From the NCBI RefSeq assembly GCF_024721175.1, contig NZ_CP099399.1, forward strand, positions 1,550,001 through 1,614,000: a stretch of 64,000 nucleotides of DNA. Reading direction: 5' to 3'. Below the pieces are notes generated by a model, which did not search any database, was not told the DNA's origin, and saw only the letters and a program-made list of their open reading frames with translations. Below, piece after piece: positions 56,382-64,000 of the stretch. Made by a program: the position numbers and the translations under genes. Origin of the DNA: Rhizobium sp. Pop5. GTDB taxonomy: Bacteria; Pseudomonadota; Alphaproteobacteria; Rhizobiales; Rhizobiaceae. Positions within the stretch are counted from its first letter, which is position 1; every line of letters begins with the position of its first letter.

Positions 56382-56409
56382 AAAAAAGGCCCGCGCCGAA
56401 GCGCGGGCC
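56382..56409 (-). terminator. terminator of the KGG-repeat gene
   Basis: A perfect 9-bp stem GGCCCGCGC / GCGCGGGCC with a CGAA loop is followed, on the minus strand, by six T. It lies 23 bases beyond the stop of the small gene and also abuts the transporter operon end. Confidence 0.8.
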
Positions 56410-56431
56410 GAATTTCACGATCAGGACAGCT

Positions 56432-56611
56432 TTAGTGGCTGTTCTTGTGGCTTTGTTGACCAGCCTTTACATGCTGTTCATGGCTGCCGCCGCGGGTTCC
56501 GCTGGACTGCGCGTCGCGGTCGCTTGAGGCGCTGCGGGTGTTGGAGTCGTTCTTGTGACTCTGCTGCCCGGCCTTGACGTGCTGTTCGTGGGTTCCACCT
56601 TGGTTTGCCAT
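56432..56611 (-). CDS. small KGG-repeat stress protein
   Basis: A 59-residue, highly hydrophilic protein made of two near-identical copies of GGTHEQHVKAGQQSHKN (residues ~5-21 and ~40-56), separated by a Ser/Asp/Arg linker. The repeat resembles the KGG (con-10/YciG-like) motif of desiccation- and stress-induced proteins. ATG 56611 follows CAAGGAGAAACC. A GGAAC-N18-TT promoter candidate upstream suggests general stress control. It is likely intrinsically disordered. Confidence 0.8.
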   Translation of the reverse strand: MANQGGTHEQHVKAGQQSHKNDSNTRSASSDRDAQSSGTRGGSHEQHVKAGQQSHKNSH

Positions 56612-56663
56612 TTGGTTTCTCCTTGGTTTCTTCAATTCGAGGCCACGTCGACCTCATGAAAAC

Positions 56664-56688
56664 AATCCCGCTCCAGCGCATGCGTTCC
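56664..56688 (-). promoter_or_regulatory. candidate EcfG/RpoE2-type promoter
   Basis: GGAAC (56688-56684, minus strand), 18 bases, then TT. It is 53-77 bases before the ATG of the KGG-repeat gene. The -10 part is weaker than in the two copies near 25.3 and 25.7 kb. Confidence 0.4.
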
Positions 56689-56991
56689 GTGTTTTAATAT
56701 TTCGTGATCCGTGGGCCGGATACGGGACGAGGAAGCGGGCCGGGTGGGTAGGGAGCTCGCCTGCCATTTCGTTGGCCATCGGGAGAAAGCGGAAAAATCC
56801 TGATGTTCTCCAGCCCCGCCACGTCCGCTTGGCGCGGTCCGCAACCTCATTTTGAAAATGTGCCGGCTGGCGAAAGGTTCCAGGAAAATCAAATGCATCC
56901 CCAGAGCCGCAAGTCTTGCTGCGGTTCGCCGGCTCTTTCCAAATGGACATGCCGCTCTAGCTTAAGATGCACCTGATGAAAGGAGAAAACC
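56689..56991. other. intergenic region, no gene seen
   Basis: About 300 bases between the KGG gene promoter and the small protein at 56992. AGAGCCG ... CGGCTCT near 56903-56937 can pair, but no gene or clear promoter is visible. Confidence 0.5.
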
Positions 56992-57201
56992 ATGACCGAC
57001 GCACCGAATACGGCGACCCCGGCGCGAAGAGTGTTGCGCGGCCGCCCCTACAGCATCAGCGAATTTGCCAGGAAATACCGGCTCGACGACAAGGAGGCGA
57101 AACGGCTCTATGAGAAGTTCGGCCCTTCTGCTACCGAACTCGACCTGCTGATGGCGGCAAAGCGGCGTCCGCCGGGCCTGCCGACCAGTCTCGACGCCTG
57201 A
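56992..57201 (+). CDS. small hypothetical protein, DUF3606-like
   Basis: A 69-residue basic protein. A helical stretch SISEFARKYRLDDKEAKRLYEKFG resembles the HTH-like DUF3606 domain found in many small alphaproteobacterial proteins. GAAAGGAG precedes the ATG. No function is known. It ends 9 bases before the GFA-family gene, so the two may share a transcript. Confidence 0.65.
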   Translation: MTDAPNTATPARRVLRGRPYSISEFARKYRLDDKEAKRLYEKFGPSATELDLLMAAKRRPPGLPTSLDA

Positions 57202-57210
57202 CGGCCCATC

Positions 57211-57585
57211 ATGAAGATCCGAACCGGAAGCTGCCTTTGCGGGGCGGTCGCCTACAGGGTGGAAGGCGAGCCGCTTCGTGTCGGCCTCTGCCATTGTGCC
57301 GATTGCCGCAAAACGAGCGGCTCCGCCTTCGTCTTCTTCGCAGTTTGGCCGCGCGCGGCTTTTTCCCACAGCGGCGAGATCGCCACTTTCGCAGGCCGCA
57401 GCTTTTGCCCGTCCTGCGGCGGCAGGCTTTTCTGCCTCAGGGATGATGAAGCCGAAGTCCGTCTGGGCTCCCTCGACACTCCGCCGACCGACCTTACGCC
57501 CAGCTACGAGGTCTGGATCAAGCGGCGCGAACTTTGGCTGTATCCTTTGCCCGGCGCCAGCCAATTTGCCGAGGATGCGGATTGA
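57211..57585 (+). CDS. GFA-family (glutathione-dependent formaldehyde-activating type) zinc protein
   Basis: A 124-residue Mss4-fold protein. The zinc cysteines are visible as GSCLCGAVAY, HCADCRKTSGS and CPSCGGRLF. It is related to glutathione-dependent formaldehyde-activating enzyme, but most short members have no proven activity. The N-terminal tryptophan/phenylalanine pattern (FFAVWPRAAF) is typical. Confidence 0.87.
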   Translation: MKIRTGSCLCGAVAYRVEGEPLRVGLCHCADCRKTSGSAFVFFAVWPRAAFSHSGEIATFAGRSFCPSCGGRLFCLRDDEAEVRLGSLDTPPTDLTPSYEVWIKRRELWLYPLPGASQFAEDAD

Positions 57586-57844
57586 GGGCGCAAAAGCGCC
57601 GTCGCGATCGGGATGGCTTGCCACGCTCTCGGTCTTTGATTTGCCGCAGGTGGTAATTGCAAAAGCGCCGCACTTTTTTGTGCAAGATGCTCCGGTGCAT
57701 CGAAACTTGACTTTTCTTACCAATATTTCATTTCACCCATCCGCAATTCCGTGCCAGTTCGGCGGCAACGCTAATCGCCGGTTCATCTGCGCTGTGATTA
57801 TTTCGCTGCGGGGCCGGGATGGCCACTGACTGATCGAGGACGAC

Positions 57845-59137
57845 ATGAACAAGATCGTAAGCGGCAACGAAACCGGAGCAAAGGCTGGCGCAACGCCTGA
57901 CCTCGCGGCGGTTCTTGCCGCCTCGGGAAAGCAGGGCAAACGCCGCCGCTGGCGCGGACGCCTGCTCGTTCTTCTCTTCGTTCTCGCTGCTGCCGCGGTC
58001 GCTGCCTATGTCTACCTGGGCAGGGAGCGCAGTGAGGTCAGCTACACCACCCTGCCGGCAAAGCACGGCGATCTGACGGTTCTCGTGACCGCCACCGGCT
58101 CCGTGCAGCCGACCGAGCAGGTGGATATATCGAGCGAACTTTCCGGCACGGTCCGCGACGTCAACGTCGATTACAACAGCGCGATCAAAGCGGGAGATGT
58201 GCTTGCGCTCCTCGATACGAACAAGCTCGAGGCGGACGTGAAGAGCTCGCGCGCCAAGCTCAATTCGGCGAAGGCGAACGTTGCCAAGGCCAATGCCGAT
58301 CTGGAATCGGCAAGCACTTCGCTGGAGCGACTGAAGAGCCTGGTCAGGAGCAATGTCTCCACCCAGCAGAGCCTCGACGACGCCACCTACAAGTATGATT
58401 CGGCCGTCGCCGCCAAACAGATCAACGAGGCCGAGGTGCTGGCCTCGGAGGCCGATCTGCAGCTTGCCGAGGTCAATCTCGCCAAGGCGAAGATCGTCTC
58501 GCCGATCGACGGCGTGATCCTCACCCGTTCCGTCAATCCGGGCGCCACGGTAGCAGCCTCGCTGTCGGCGCCGATCCTTTTCACCATTGCCGGCGACTTG
58601 AAAAAGATGGAGTTGCAGGTCGATGTCGACGAGGCCGATGTCGGCCATATCGCCGTCGGCCAGAAGGCGAAGTTTACCGTGGACGCCTATCCCGACCGGA
58701 CCTTTCCCGCCGAAATCGAGCAGATCCGCTTTGCCTCCGAAGTGGTCAACAACGTCGTGACCTACAAAGCGGTACTCTCCGTCGACAATGCCGACCTTCT
58801 GCTGCGTCCCGGCATGACGGCGACGGCCGACATCACGGTCGAGGCCATCAAGAATACGCTGATGGTGCCGAATGCCGCGCTGCGTTACGCCCCACCACAG
58901 GCCGAACGGCGCGGCCGCGGCATCCTAGGCATCTTCGGCCCACCGCGCCAGCGCAACAGAGAGTCCGGCCCAGCGCTGACGGGCACCCAGCGCCGTGTCT
59001 GGGTTTTGCGCGACGGTCGCCCGGCACCAACGGTCATACAGGTCGGTTCGTCCGATGGCCAATTTACCGAGGTCGTCTCCGGCGAAATCAAGGAAAACGA
59101 CGCGCTGGTGACCGACGCCTCGGTGCGGACGAATTAG
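57845..59137 (+). CDS. macA: MacA-type periplasmic adaptor (membrane fusion protein)
   Basis: A 430-residue adaptor with a cytosolic N-terminus of ~37 residues and one TM helix (LLVLLFVLAAAAVAAYVYL, ~40-58). The biotinyl-lipoyl half motifs are VTATGSVQPTEQVDISSELSGTV and IVSPIDGVIL. Between them is a long alpha-hairpin (~110-195, KANVAKANADLESASTSLERL), then the beta-barrel. It links the MacB-like ATPase/permease to an outer-membrane channel, which is not in the window. Substrates of such pumps are macrolides, peptides or siderophores; none can be assigned here. Confidence 0.9.
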   Translation: MNKIVSGNETGAKAGATPDLAAVLAASGKQGKRRRWRGRLLVLLFVLAAAAVAAYVYLGRERSEVSYTTLPAKHGDLTVLVTATGSVQPTEQVDISSELSGTVRDVNVDYNSAIKAGDVLALLDTNKLEADVKSSRAKLNSAKANVAKANADLESASTSLERLKSLVRSNVSTQQSLDDATYKYDSAVAAKQINEAEVLASEADLQLAEVNLAKAKIVSPIDGVILTRSVNPGATVAASLSAPILFTIAGDLKKMELQVDVDEADVGHIAVGQKAKFTVDAYPDRTFPAEIEQIRFASEVVNNVVTYKAVLSVDNADLLLRPGMTATADITVEAIKNTLMVPNAALRYAPPQAERRGRGILGIFGPPRQRNRESGPALTGTQRRVWVLRDGRPAPTVIQVGSSDGQFTEVVSGEIKENDALVTDASVRTN

Positions 59138-59149
59138 GCGGAGAGACGG

Positions 59150-59866
59150 ATGGCAAGCCAGCCGCTCATCGAATTCAGGCAGGTCTCGAAAGTTTACGGC
59201 GAAGGCGAGGCGGCGATCCGTGCGCTCGATCATGTCGACCTTGCGATTAATGCCCATGAGTTTGTCGCAATCATGGGGCCGTCAGGTTCGGGCAAATCCA
59301 CGGCGATGAACATCCTCGGCTGCCTCGATGTACCGAGTGGCGGCGACTACATCTTCCAGGGTATCCCGACCAGCGGCTTCGACCGCAGCCAGCTGACGCT
59401 GCTGCGTCGCCATATGCTTGGCTTCGTTTTCCAGGGCTTCAATCTCCTGTCACGCACCTCGGCCGTCGAAAATGTCGAGCTGCCGCTGATCTATCGCGGC
59501 ATGGCCGTGCGCGAGCGGCGAGAGCGGGCGCGCGAGGCCTTGGCGCTCGTCGGCCTCACCGGCCGCGAGCATCATAAGACGCAGGAACTGTCAGGTGGCC
59601 AGCAGCAGCGCGTCGCCATCGCGCGGGCAATCGTCACCGAACCGGCGCTGCTTCTGGCCGATGAACCCACAGGCAATCTCGACACGAAGACCAGCGTCGA
59701 AATCATGGACCTGATGACGCGGCTGAACCGCGAGCAGGGCATCACCATTGTCATGGTCACGCACGAACCCGATATCGCTGCCTATGCGCAGCGCCTGCTG
59801 CGTTTCGTCGACGGCAAGCTCGAGACGGAGGTCGAGCACCGGAGGAGGGCGGATCATGTTCTTTGA
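59150..59866 (+). CDS. MacB/LolD-type ABC transporter ATP-binding protein
   Basis: A 238-residue ATPase with Walker [10 protein letters not shown], signature [15 protein letters not shown], Walker [14 protein letters not shown] and VTHEPDI. The DEPTGNLD form is characteristic of the MacB/LolD/FtsE class. Here it is a separate protein, whereas E. coli MacB fuses it to the permease. It overlaps the permease gene by 11 bases. Confidence 0.93.
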   Translation: MASQPLIEFRQVSKVYGEGEAAIRALDHVDLAINAHEFVAIMGPSGSGKSTAMNILGCLDVPSGGDYIFQGIPTSGFDRSQLTLLRRHMLGFVFQGFNLLSRTSAVENVELPLIYRGMAVRERRERAREALALVGLTGREHHKTQELSGGQQQRVAIARAIVTEPALLLADEPTGNLDTKTSVEIMDLMTRLNREQGITIVMVTHEPDIAAYAQRLLRFVDGKLETEVEHRRRADHVL

Positions 59867-61058
59867 GACGCTGAAGCTCGCGCTGCGCGCCATCAGCCGC
59901 AACATGCTGCGCTCATTCCTGACCGTGCTCGGCGTCGTCATCGGCGTGGCCGCCGTCATCGCGCTGGTGACGATCGGCAACGGCACGACCGCGCAGGTCT
60001 CGACCGAGCTGTCGCGGCTCGGCACCAACATGCTGTTCGTCCGCCCCGGCCAGTTCGGCCCGGGCCGGGCGAGTTCCGAGGCGCGGCGCTTCTCGCTGAA
60101 GGATGTAGCGGCGATCCGCGATCAGGTTTCCGGCCTGCGGGCGGTCGCGCCGTCGAACCAGTCGACGGCGACCGTTATCTTCGGCGGGCAGAACCATTCC
60201 ACCACCGTCTACGGTACGACCAACGAATATCTCGTCGCCCAGGACTGGAATCTGACGCTCGGGCGCGATTTCACCCCGTCCGAGGAACGCGGCCAGTCGC
60301 GCTGCATTATCGGAGGCACGGTCCGCGACCAGCTCTTTGGCGGAGCCGATCCGATCGGCCAGCAGATTCGCGTCGGCAAGGTGTCATGTCCCGTTATCGG
60401 TGTGCTCGCCAAGCGCGGCCAATCCGGGATGGGTAATGATCAGGACGATGTCGTCATCATGCCGGTCAAGGTATTCCAGCGCCGCATCAGCGGCAGTTCC
60501 AATGTCCCGACCATCATCATTTCCGCGCGCGACGGCGTGTCGACCGCCAAAGTGCAGTCCGATGTCGAAAATCTACTGCGCGAGCGGCGCAAGATCATTC
60601 CCGGCCGGCAGGATGATTTCAACGTCAACGACATGACCCAGATCGCCCAGGCAATGACCGGAACGACGACGCTGCTGACCGGCCTGCTCGGCGCGGTCGC
60701 GGCCATCAGCCTGCTCGTCGGCGGCATCGGTATCATGAACATCATGCTGGTCTCCGTCACCGAGCGCACCCGCGAGATCGGCATCCGCCTGGCAATCGGC
60801 GCACTCGAAAACCAGGTGCTCACCCAGTTCCTGGTCGAAGCCGTGGCGCTGTCGCTGTTCGGCGGCATCACCGGCATCATGCTTGGCCTGAGCCTCGGCT
60901 TTGGCGCCGTGACCCTCCTGAAAGTCCCCTTCGTTTTCAGCCCAACGATGATCGCCGTCGCATTCCTCTTCTCCGCAGCGATCGGCATGATCTTCGGCTA
61001 TTTCCCGGCAAGAAGGGCAGCGCAGCTCAATCCCATCGAGGCGCTGCGGCATGAATAA
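59856..61058 (+). CDS. MacB/FtsX-type ABC transporter permease
   Basis: A 400-residue permease. TM1 is at ~21-43 (FLTVLGVVIGVAAVIALV), followed by a large periplasmic MacB domain and three C-terminal helices forming the FtsX domain. The conserved VGGIGIMNIMLVSVTERTRE precedes TM3, and LNPIEALRHE ends the protein. The frame is open upstream to 59748, but ATG 59856 follows GGAGGAGGGC. Confidence 0.93.
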   Translation: MFFETLKLALRAISRNMLRSFLTVLGVVIGVAAVIALVTIGNGTTAQVSTELSRLGTNMLFVRPGQFGPGRASSEARRFSLKDVAAIRDQVSGLRAVAPSNQSTATVIFGGQNHSTTVYGTTNEYLVAQDWNLTLGRDFTPSEERGQSRCIIGGTVRDQLFGGADPIGQQIRVGKVSCPVIGVLAKRGQSGMGNDQDDVVIMPVKVFQRRISGSSNVPTIIISARDGVSTAKVQSDVENLLRERRKIIPGRQDDFNVNDMTQIAQAMTGTTTLLTGLLGAVAAISLLVGGIGIMNIMLVSVTERTREIGIRLAIGALENQVLTQFLVEAVALSLFGGITGIMLGLSLGFGAVTLLKVPFVFSPTMIAVAFLFSAAIGMIFGYFPARRAAQLNPIEALRHE

Positions 61059-61137
61059 AAGGCCGCTCCGCCGTGGTAAAACGCTTTATACCTCTCTACT
61101 CTTCTAAACCGAACGCAAGGCTTCGGAGGGCGCCATC

Positions 61138-61506
61138 ATGCCGCTCAACAGGCTGGTGATCTACGCCAAGAACGTCGAGGAAACGGCGCAGTTTTATCAG
61201 AAACACTTTGGTTTCAAGGCGATGAGCCTACCCCGCGACAGGATCGTTGAACTCATCGCACAGGATGGCGGCGCAAATATAATGCTCCATCAGGCCGCCA
61301 AGAGGCAGCGGAGCGGCCAATCCCTCATCAAGCTTGTGTTTGACGTGGAAGATGTTGAAGCCTTTTGCAAGCGATGCGCGGAGAACGGTCTGGAGTTCGG
61401 GGCTCTTCATCAAGCTGACGGCTATATATTCGCCAATGCAAAGGACCCCTGTCAAAATTCGATCTCTGTTTCCAGCCGAGCATTTCGAAAGGGTACAGGC
61501 GTTTAA
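61138..61506 (+). CDS. VOC/glyoxalase-fold protein with degenerate metal sites
   Basis: A 122-residue protein with the glyoxalase/bleomycin-resistance fold (NRLVIYAKNVEETAQFYQKHFGF, LIKLVFDVEDVEAFCKRC, ANAKDPCQNSISV). The first-strand histidine and the last-strand glutamate that normally bind metal read LVIYAKN and NSISVSS, so no metal site is apparent. It may bind a small ligand rather than catalyse. GGAGGGCGCC precedes the ATG. Confidence 0.8.
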   Translation: MPLNRLVIYAKNVEETAQFYQKHFGFKAMSLPRDRIVELIAQDGGANIMLHQAAKRQRSGQSLIKLVFDVEDVEAFCKRCAENGLEFGALHQADGYIFANAKDPCQNSISVSSRAFRKGTGV

Positions 61507-61539
61507 TTCTGAAAGCCTGTTATCTATCTGTCTCCATGA

Positions 61540-61597
61540 TGATATATCAGCTTGGCCTGCTTGGGATTTTCAGGCATTTCAGGATGTAATATATCAG
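61540..61597. promoter_or_regulatory. candidate operators of the GntR regulator
   Basis: A perfect palindrome TGATATATCA at 61540-61549 and a related TAATATATCAGG at about 61587-61598, upstream of the regulator start. Repeats of TTTTCAGGCAT also occur in the stretch. This suggests autoregulation. Confidence 0.5.
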
Positions 61598-61613
61598 GTT
61601 TGGATTTTCAGGC

Positions 61614-62228
61614 ATGCAGACTTCCCAGAGCCATCGCGCCTATCTTGCGCTGGAGCATCTGATCGTGACGCTGGCGCTGAAACCCGGCGCGCTTGTCACT
61701 GAAAAGCAGCTGATCGATATGGCGGGCCATGGGCGTACGCCGGTGCGTGAGGCGATCCAGAAGCTCGCCTGGCAGGGGTTGATCCTGGTGAAAGCGCGCG
61801 TCGGGCTGCAGGTTGCGGAGATCGCGCCTGCGGATCATGGCAACGTCATGCAGGTGCGCCGGGAGCTGGAGCCGATCGCAGCAGGCCTTGCCGCCGAGCA
61901 TGCGAGCGACGAACAGCGTGCGCGCCTCGTCGAATGCGCAGGCGCGATGGAAGAATGCGCCGTCACGGGAGACCTCGCCGGCTTCTTCGCCGCTGACAAA
62001 GCCTTCGACGAAATCCTCGAAGATGCCTGTCCGAACGGCTTCATCATGGCAGCGCTGGGCCCGGTGCAGACGCATTCGCGCCGTCTCTGGTATTCCACCG
62101 CAAGTCCGGAAGGCATGGATCGTTCAATCGCGCTGCATGTCGCGGTTATCCGCGCCATCCATGAGGGCAAGCCGGTTGAGGCGCGCGCCGCCATGATAGC
62201 GCTGATCGACTGTCTCGCACACATATAA
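61614..62228 (+). CDS. GntR-family regulator, FCD subfamily
   Basis: A 204-residue regulator. The winged helix has LVTEKQLIDMAGHGRTPVREAIQKL, and the C-terminal FCD domain (residues ~80-200) has metal-type ligands (ADKAFDEILEDA, IALHVAVIRAI). There is no clear target gene next to it except possibly the VOC gene upstream. Palindromes TGATATATCA in its promoter suggest self-control. Confidence 0.9.
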   Translation: MQTSQSHRAYLALEHLIVTLALKPGALVTEKQLIDMAGHGRTPVREAIQKLAWQGLILVKARVGLQVAEIAPADHGNVMQVRRELEPIAAGLAAEHASDEQRARLVECAGAMEECAVTGDLAGFFAADKAFDEILEDACPNGFIMAALGPVQTHSRRLWYSTASPEGMDRSIALHVAVIRAIHEGKPVEARAAMIALIDCLAHI

Positions 62229-62253
62229 AAACGGCCCCGTTTCCGGAGCCGTT
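62225..62253 (-). terminator. terminator of fpr
   Basis: A ten-base-pair stem with one mismatch (AACGGCCCCG / CGGAGCCGTT, loop TTTC). On the minus strand it is followed by TTTTAT. It lies 28 bases past the fpr stop, between convergent genes. Confidence 0.75.
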
Positions 62254-62280
62254 GTCAGATCGGATTGTCTCAATAAAACG

Positions 62281-63093
62281 TCAGCCGACGAAAGCGCGTT
62301 CGATGACGAATTCGGCGGGCTTGCTGTTGGCGCCTTCGTTGAGGCCGGCCTTTTCGAGCAGTTCCTTGGTGTCCTTGAGCATAGCCGAGGAACCGCAGAT
62401 CATGCCTCGGTCGATCGCCGGATCGAGCGGCGGCACGCCGAGATCGGTGAACAGCTTTCCGGAGGAGATCAGGTCGGTGATACGGCCGCGATATTCGAAA
62501 TCCTCGCGCGTGACAGTCGCATAGTGGCGCAGCTTGTCGCCGACGACTTCCTTCAGCAACTCGTCATTCTGGATCTCGTGCACGAGGTCGAACCCGTATT
62601 TCAGCTCGGCGACATCACGGGTCGTATGGGTGAGGATGACTTCCTCGAACTTTTCATAGGTCTCGGGATCGCGGATCAGGCTGGCGAAAGGCGCAACACC
62701 CGTTCCCGTCGAGAACATGTAGAGACGGCGGCCGGGGGTGAGCGCGTCGAGCACCAGCGTGCCGGTCGGCTTCTTGCGCATCAGCACTTGATCGCCCGGC
62801 TTGATCGCCTGAAGGTGCGAGGTGAGCGGACCGTCCGGCACCTTGATCGAGAAGAATTCAAGTTCTTCGGCCCAGGCGGGGCTGGCGATCGAATAAGCGC
62901 GGAAGACCGGCTTGCCCTCGACCATCAGGCCGATCATTGCGAATTCGCCGGAACGGAAACGGAAGCCCTGCGGCCGGGTCATCGTGAAGCGAAAGAGCCG
63001 GTCGGTATAATGCGTCACGGCAAGCACCGTCTCAGCGTAGACGCCGGCGGGGATGGACGGAGCGAAGTCTTCGGTCTTTGCAGGCGCGTTCAT
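62281..63093 (-). CDS. fpr: ferredoxin/flavodoxin-NADP reductase
   Basis: A 270-residue flavoprotein of the bacterial FPR type. It shows FRAYSIASPAW (FAD stacking Tyr/Ser), GTGVAPFASLIRD (NADP pyrophosphate) and VILTHTTRDVAEL. It moves electrons between NADPH and ferredoxin or flavodoxin for oxidative-stress repair and biosynthesis. The frame is open upstream to 63228; ATG 63093 (MNAPAKTED) is preferred because the extension carries no conserved features. Confidence 0.93.
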   Translation of the reverse strand: MNAPAKTEDFAPSIPAGVYAETVLAVTHYTDRLFRFTMTRPQGFRFRSGEFAMIGLMVEGKPVFRAYSIASPAWAEELEFFSIKVPDGPLTSHLQAIKPGDQVLMRKKPTGTLVLDALTPGRRLYMFSTGTGVAPFASLIRDPETYEKFEEVILTHTTRDVAELKYGFDLVHEIQNDELLKEVVGDKLRHYATVTREDFEYRGRITDLISSGKLFTDLGVPPLDPAIDRGMICGSSAMLKDTKELLEKAGLNEGANSKPAEFVIERAFVG

Positions 63094-63441
63094 TGCGGTA
63101 GAGGATCCCGTTTCGTCGGATGCACTGTCGAATGCGAGGCAGATATTACATATCCGGCCGAAATTAAAGGCATTCCATTCCATCCAACGCTCATGAAGGG
63201 AAATATGCATGTCCTTGTCAGGATTCAATGGCAGGCCAGACGACGAGGGGAATGCCGTATTTCCCGCTGGCGAAGGCGGGCAAAGGATGCATATTAGAGC
63301 GGCGTGCCTGTTGCGGACGCCGGTTTTCGGCGAAAACGGTGCGACAACAAGGACCTACGGCGCCGACCCCTGCACAGAGTTCGGCGATGATGGCGAAAAG
63401 AGACGCTTGCCGGGCAAGCGCGATAGGGCGGTCGGGGGAAT
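63094..63441. other. 348-base region between divergent fpr and pcs
   Basis: No gene is supported. It must hold both promoters, but I could not pick out convincing boxes. A short A/T-richer patch lies at 63145-63180. Open frames here do not look protein-like. Confidence 0.45.
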
Positions 63442-64000
63442 ATGAAAATTTTCAACTACAAACGTGTTCCTTACGCGGAGATGCGCGCCTTTTCCGTCCA
63501 TATTCTGACGGCTTCCGGCTCCTTTCTTGCCTTTCTCGGTGTCGTCGCGGCTGCCGAGCACCGCTTCATCGACATGTTCTGGTGGCTGGGGCTCGCCCTC
63601 CTCGTCGATGGTATCGACGGTCCGATTGCCCGCAAGGTGCGCGTCAAGGAAGTGCTGCCGAACTGGTCGGGCGACACGCTCGACAATATCATCGATTATG
63701 TCACCTACGTGCTGCTGCCGGCTTTCGCGCTCTATCAGAGCGGCATGATCGGCGAACCCTGGTCCTTCGCCGCCGCCGGCATGATCGTCGTCTCCAGCGC
63801 CATCTATTATGCCGATATGGGCATGAAAACGGACGAGTATTTCTTCTCCGGCTTCCCCGTGGTCTGGAACATGATCGTCTTCACATTGTTCGTCATCGAT
63901 GCGAGCGCGACGACGGCGCTTGCCGTCGTGACCGTTTCGGTGGTGCTGACCTTCCTGCCGATCAATTTCCTGCATCCTGTCCGCGTGAAACGGCTGCGCC
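63442..64000 (+). CDS. pcs: phosphatidylcholine synthase (3' end outside window)
   Basis: The first 186 residues of a CDP-alcohol phosphatidyltransferase. DGIDGPIARKV and, further on, SGDTLDNIIDYVTY give the metal-binding D-G...A-R...G...D...D pattern in the Pcs variant, which condenses choline with CDP-diacylglycerol. Several TM helices are visible. Phosphatidylcholine is a major rhizobial membrane lipid needed for symbiosis. The start ATG 63442 follows GGGGGAA. The frame is still open at base 64000. Confidence 0.93.
   Translation, partial: MKIFNYKRVPYAEMRAFSVHILTASGSFLAFLGVVAAAEHRFIDMFWWLGLALLVDGIDGPIARKVRVKEVLPNWSGDTLDNIIDYVTYVLLPAFALYQSGMIGEPWSFAAAGMIVVSSAIYYADMGMKTDEYFFSGFPVVWNMIVFTLFVIDASATTALAVVTVSVVLTFLPINFLHPVRVKRLR

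Noticed and set aside
63209..63445. A 78-codon open frame between fpr and pcs
   Set aside because: Overlaps the pcs start, has no protein-like composition and lies in the divergent promoter region.

Overview
The window is high-GC, gene-dense alphaproteobacterial chromosome, most likely from a Rhizobium of the etli/leguminosarum group. The evidence is the dusB-ntrB-ntrC-ntrY-ntrX block followed by a D-amino-acid aminotransferase, hfq and hflX, a fused ispDF, a phosphatidylcholine synthase, ThuA/ThuB-like sugar genes, several ABC importers and candidate EcfG (RpoE2-type) stress promoters. The species is inferred from gene order and protein flavour, not from a search.

Layout. 0-16 kb is core: the end of lipA, a tandem pair of P-loop kinases, a START/Coq10-type protein, CinA-like amidohydrolase, ispDF, dusB-ntrB-ntrC, ntrY-ntrX (ntrY carries a +1 frameshift), D-amino-acid aminotransferase, hfq-hflX, mazG and a nucleoside deaminase. 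16-25 kb holds a siroheme/sulfite reduction operon (cysG, DUF2849, cysI, DUF934), a UbiH-type hydroxylase, an AEC carrier, a metallo-beta-lactamase-fold hydrolase, ccdA and a tRNA-Lys(TTT) with its promoter. 25-31 kb is a looser accessory stretch of small genes: two tiny membrane proteins, each with a GGAAC-N18/19-TT promoter candidate, a small exported protein, two DUF982 proteins, a DUF4242-cyclase fusion, a translationally coupled pair of small genes, and a flavin monooxygenase divergent from its likely MarR regulator with two TGTG-N7-CACA operators.

31-56 kb is a run of three sugar or sugar-acid import and catabolism loci. (1) ThuA-like, Gfo/Idh/MocA dehydrogenase and ROK regulator, divergent from a CUT1 importer (31.8-39.3 kb). 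(2) KdgD-like dehydratase, mannonate-dehydratase-like enzyme and FCD-type GntR regulator, divergent from an Opp/Dpp-type importer, with the same AT-rich operator motif in front of both arms (39.5-47.5 kb). (3) FMN reductase and LacI regulator, divergent from an unrecognised 838-residue cytosolic protein and a second CUT1 importer whose MalG-type permease has a large extra loop (47.5-56.4 kb). The third locus is the best candidate for an undescribed system: import of a glycan or glycoside followed by processing by a protein of unknown family.

56-64 kb contains a small KGG-repeat stress protein, a GFA-family protein, a MacA/MacB-type efflux system, a VOC protein with degenerate metal sites, a GntR regulator with palindromic candidate operators, ferredoxin-NADP reductase (fpr) and the start of pcs, which runs off the end. 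No rRNA, CRISPR array, transposase or prophage was seen. Short palindromic intergenic repeats occur at about 14.6, 22.7 and 39.3 kb.
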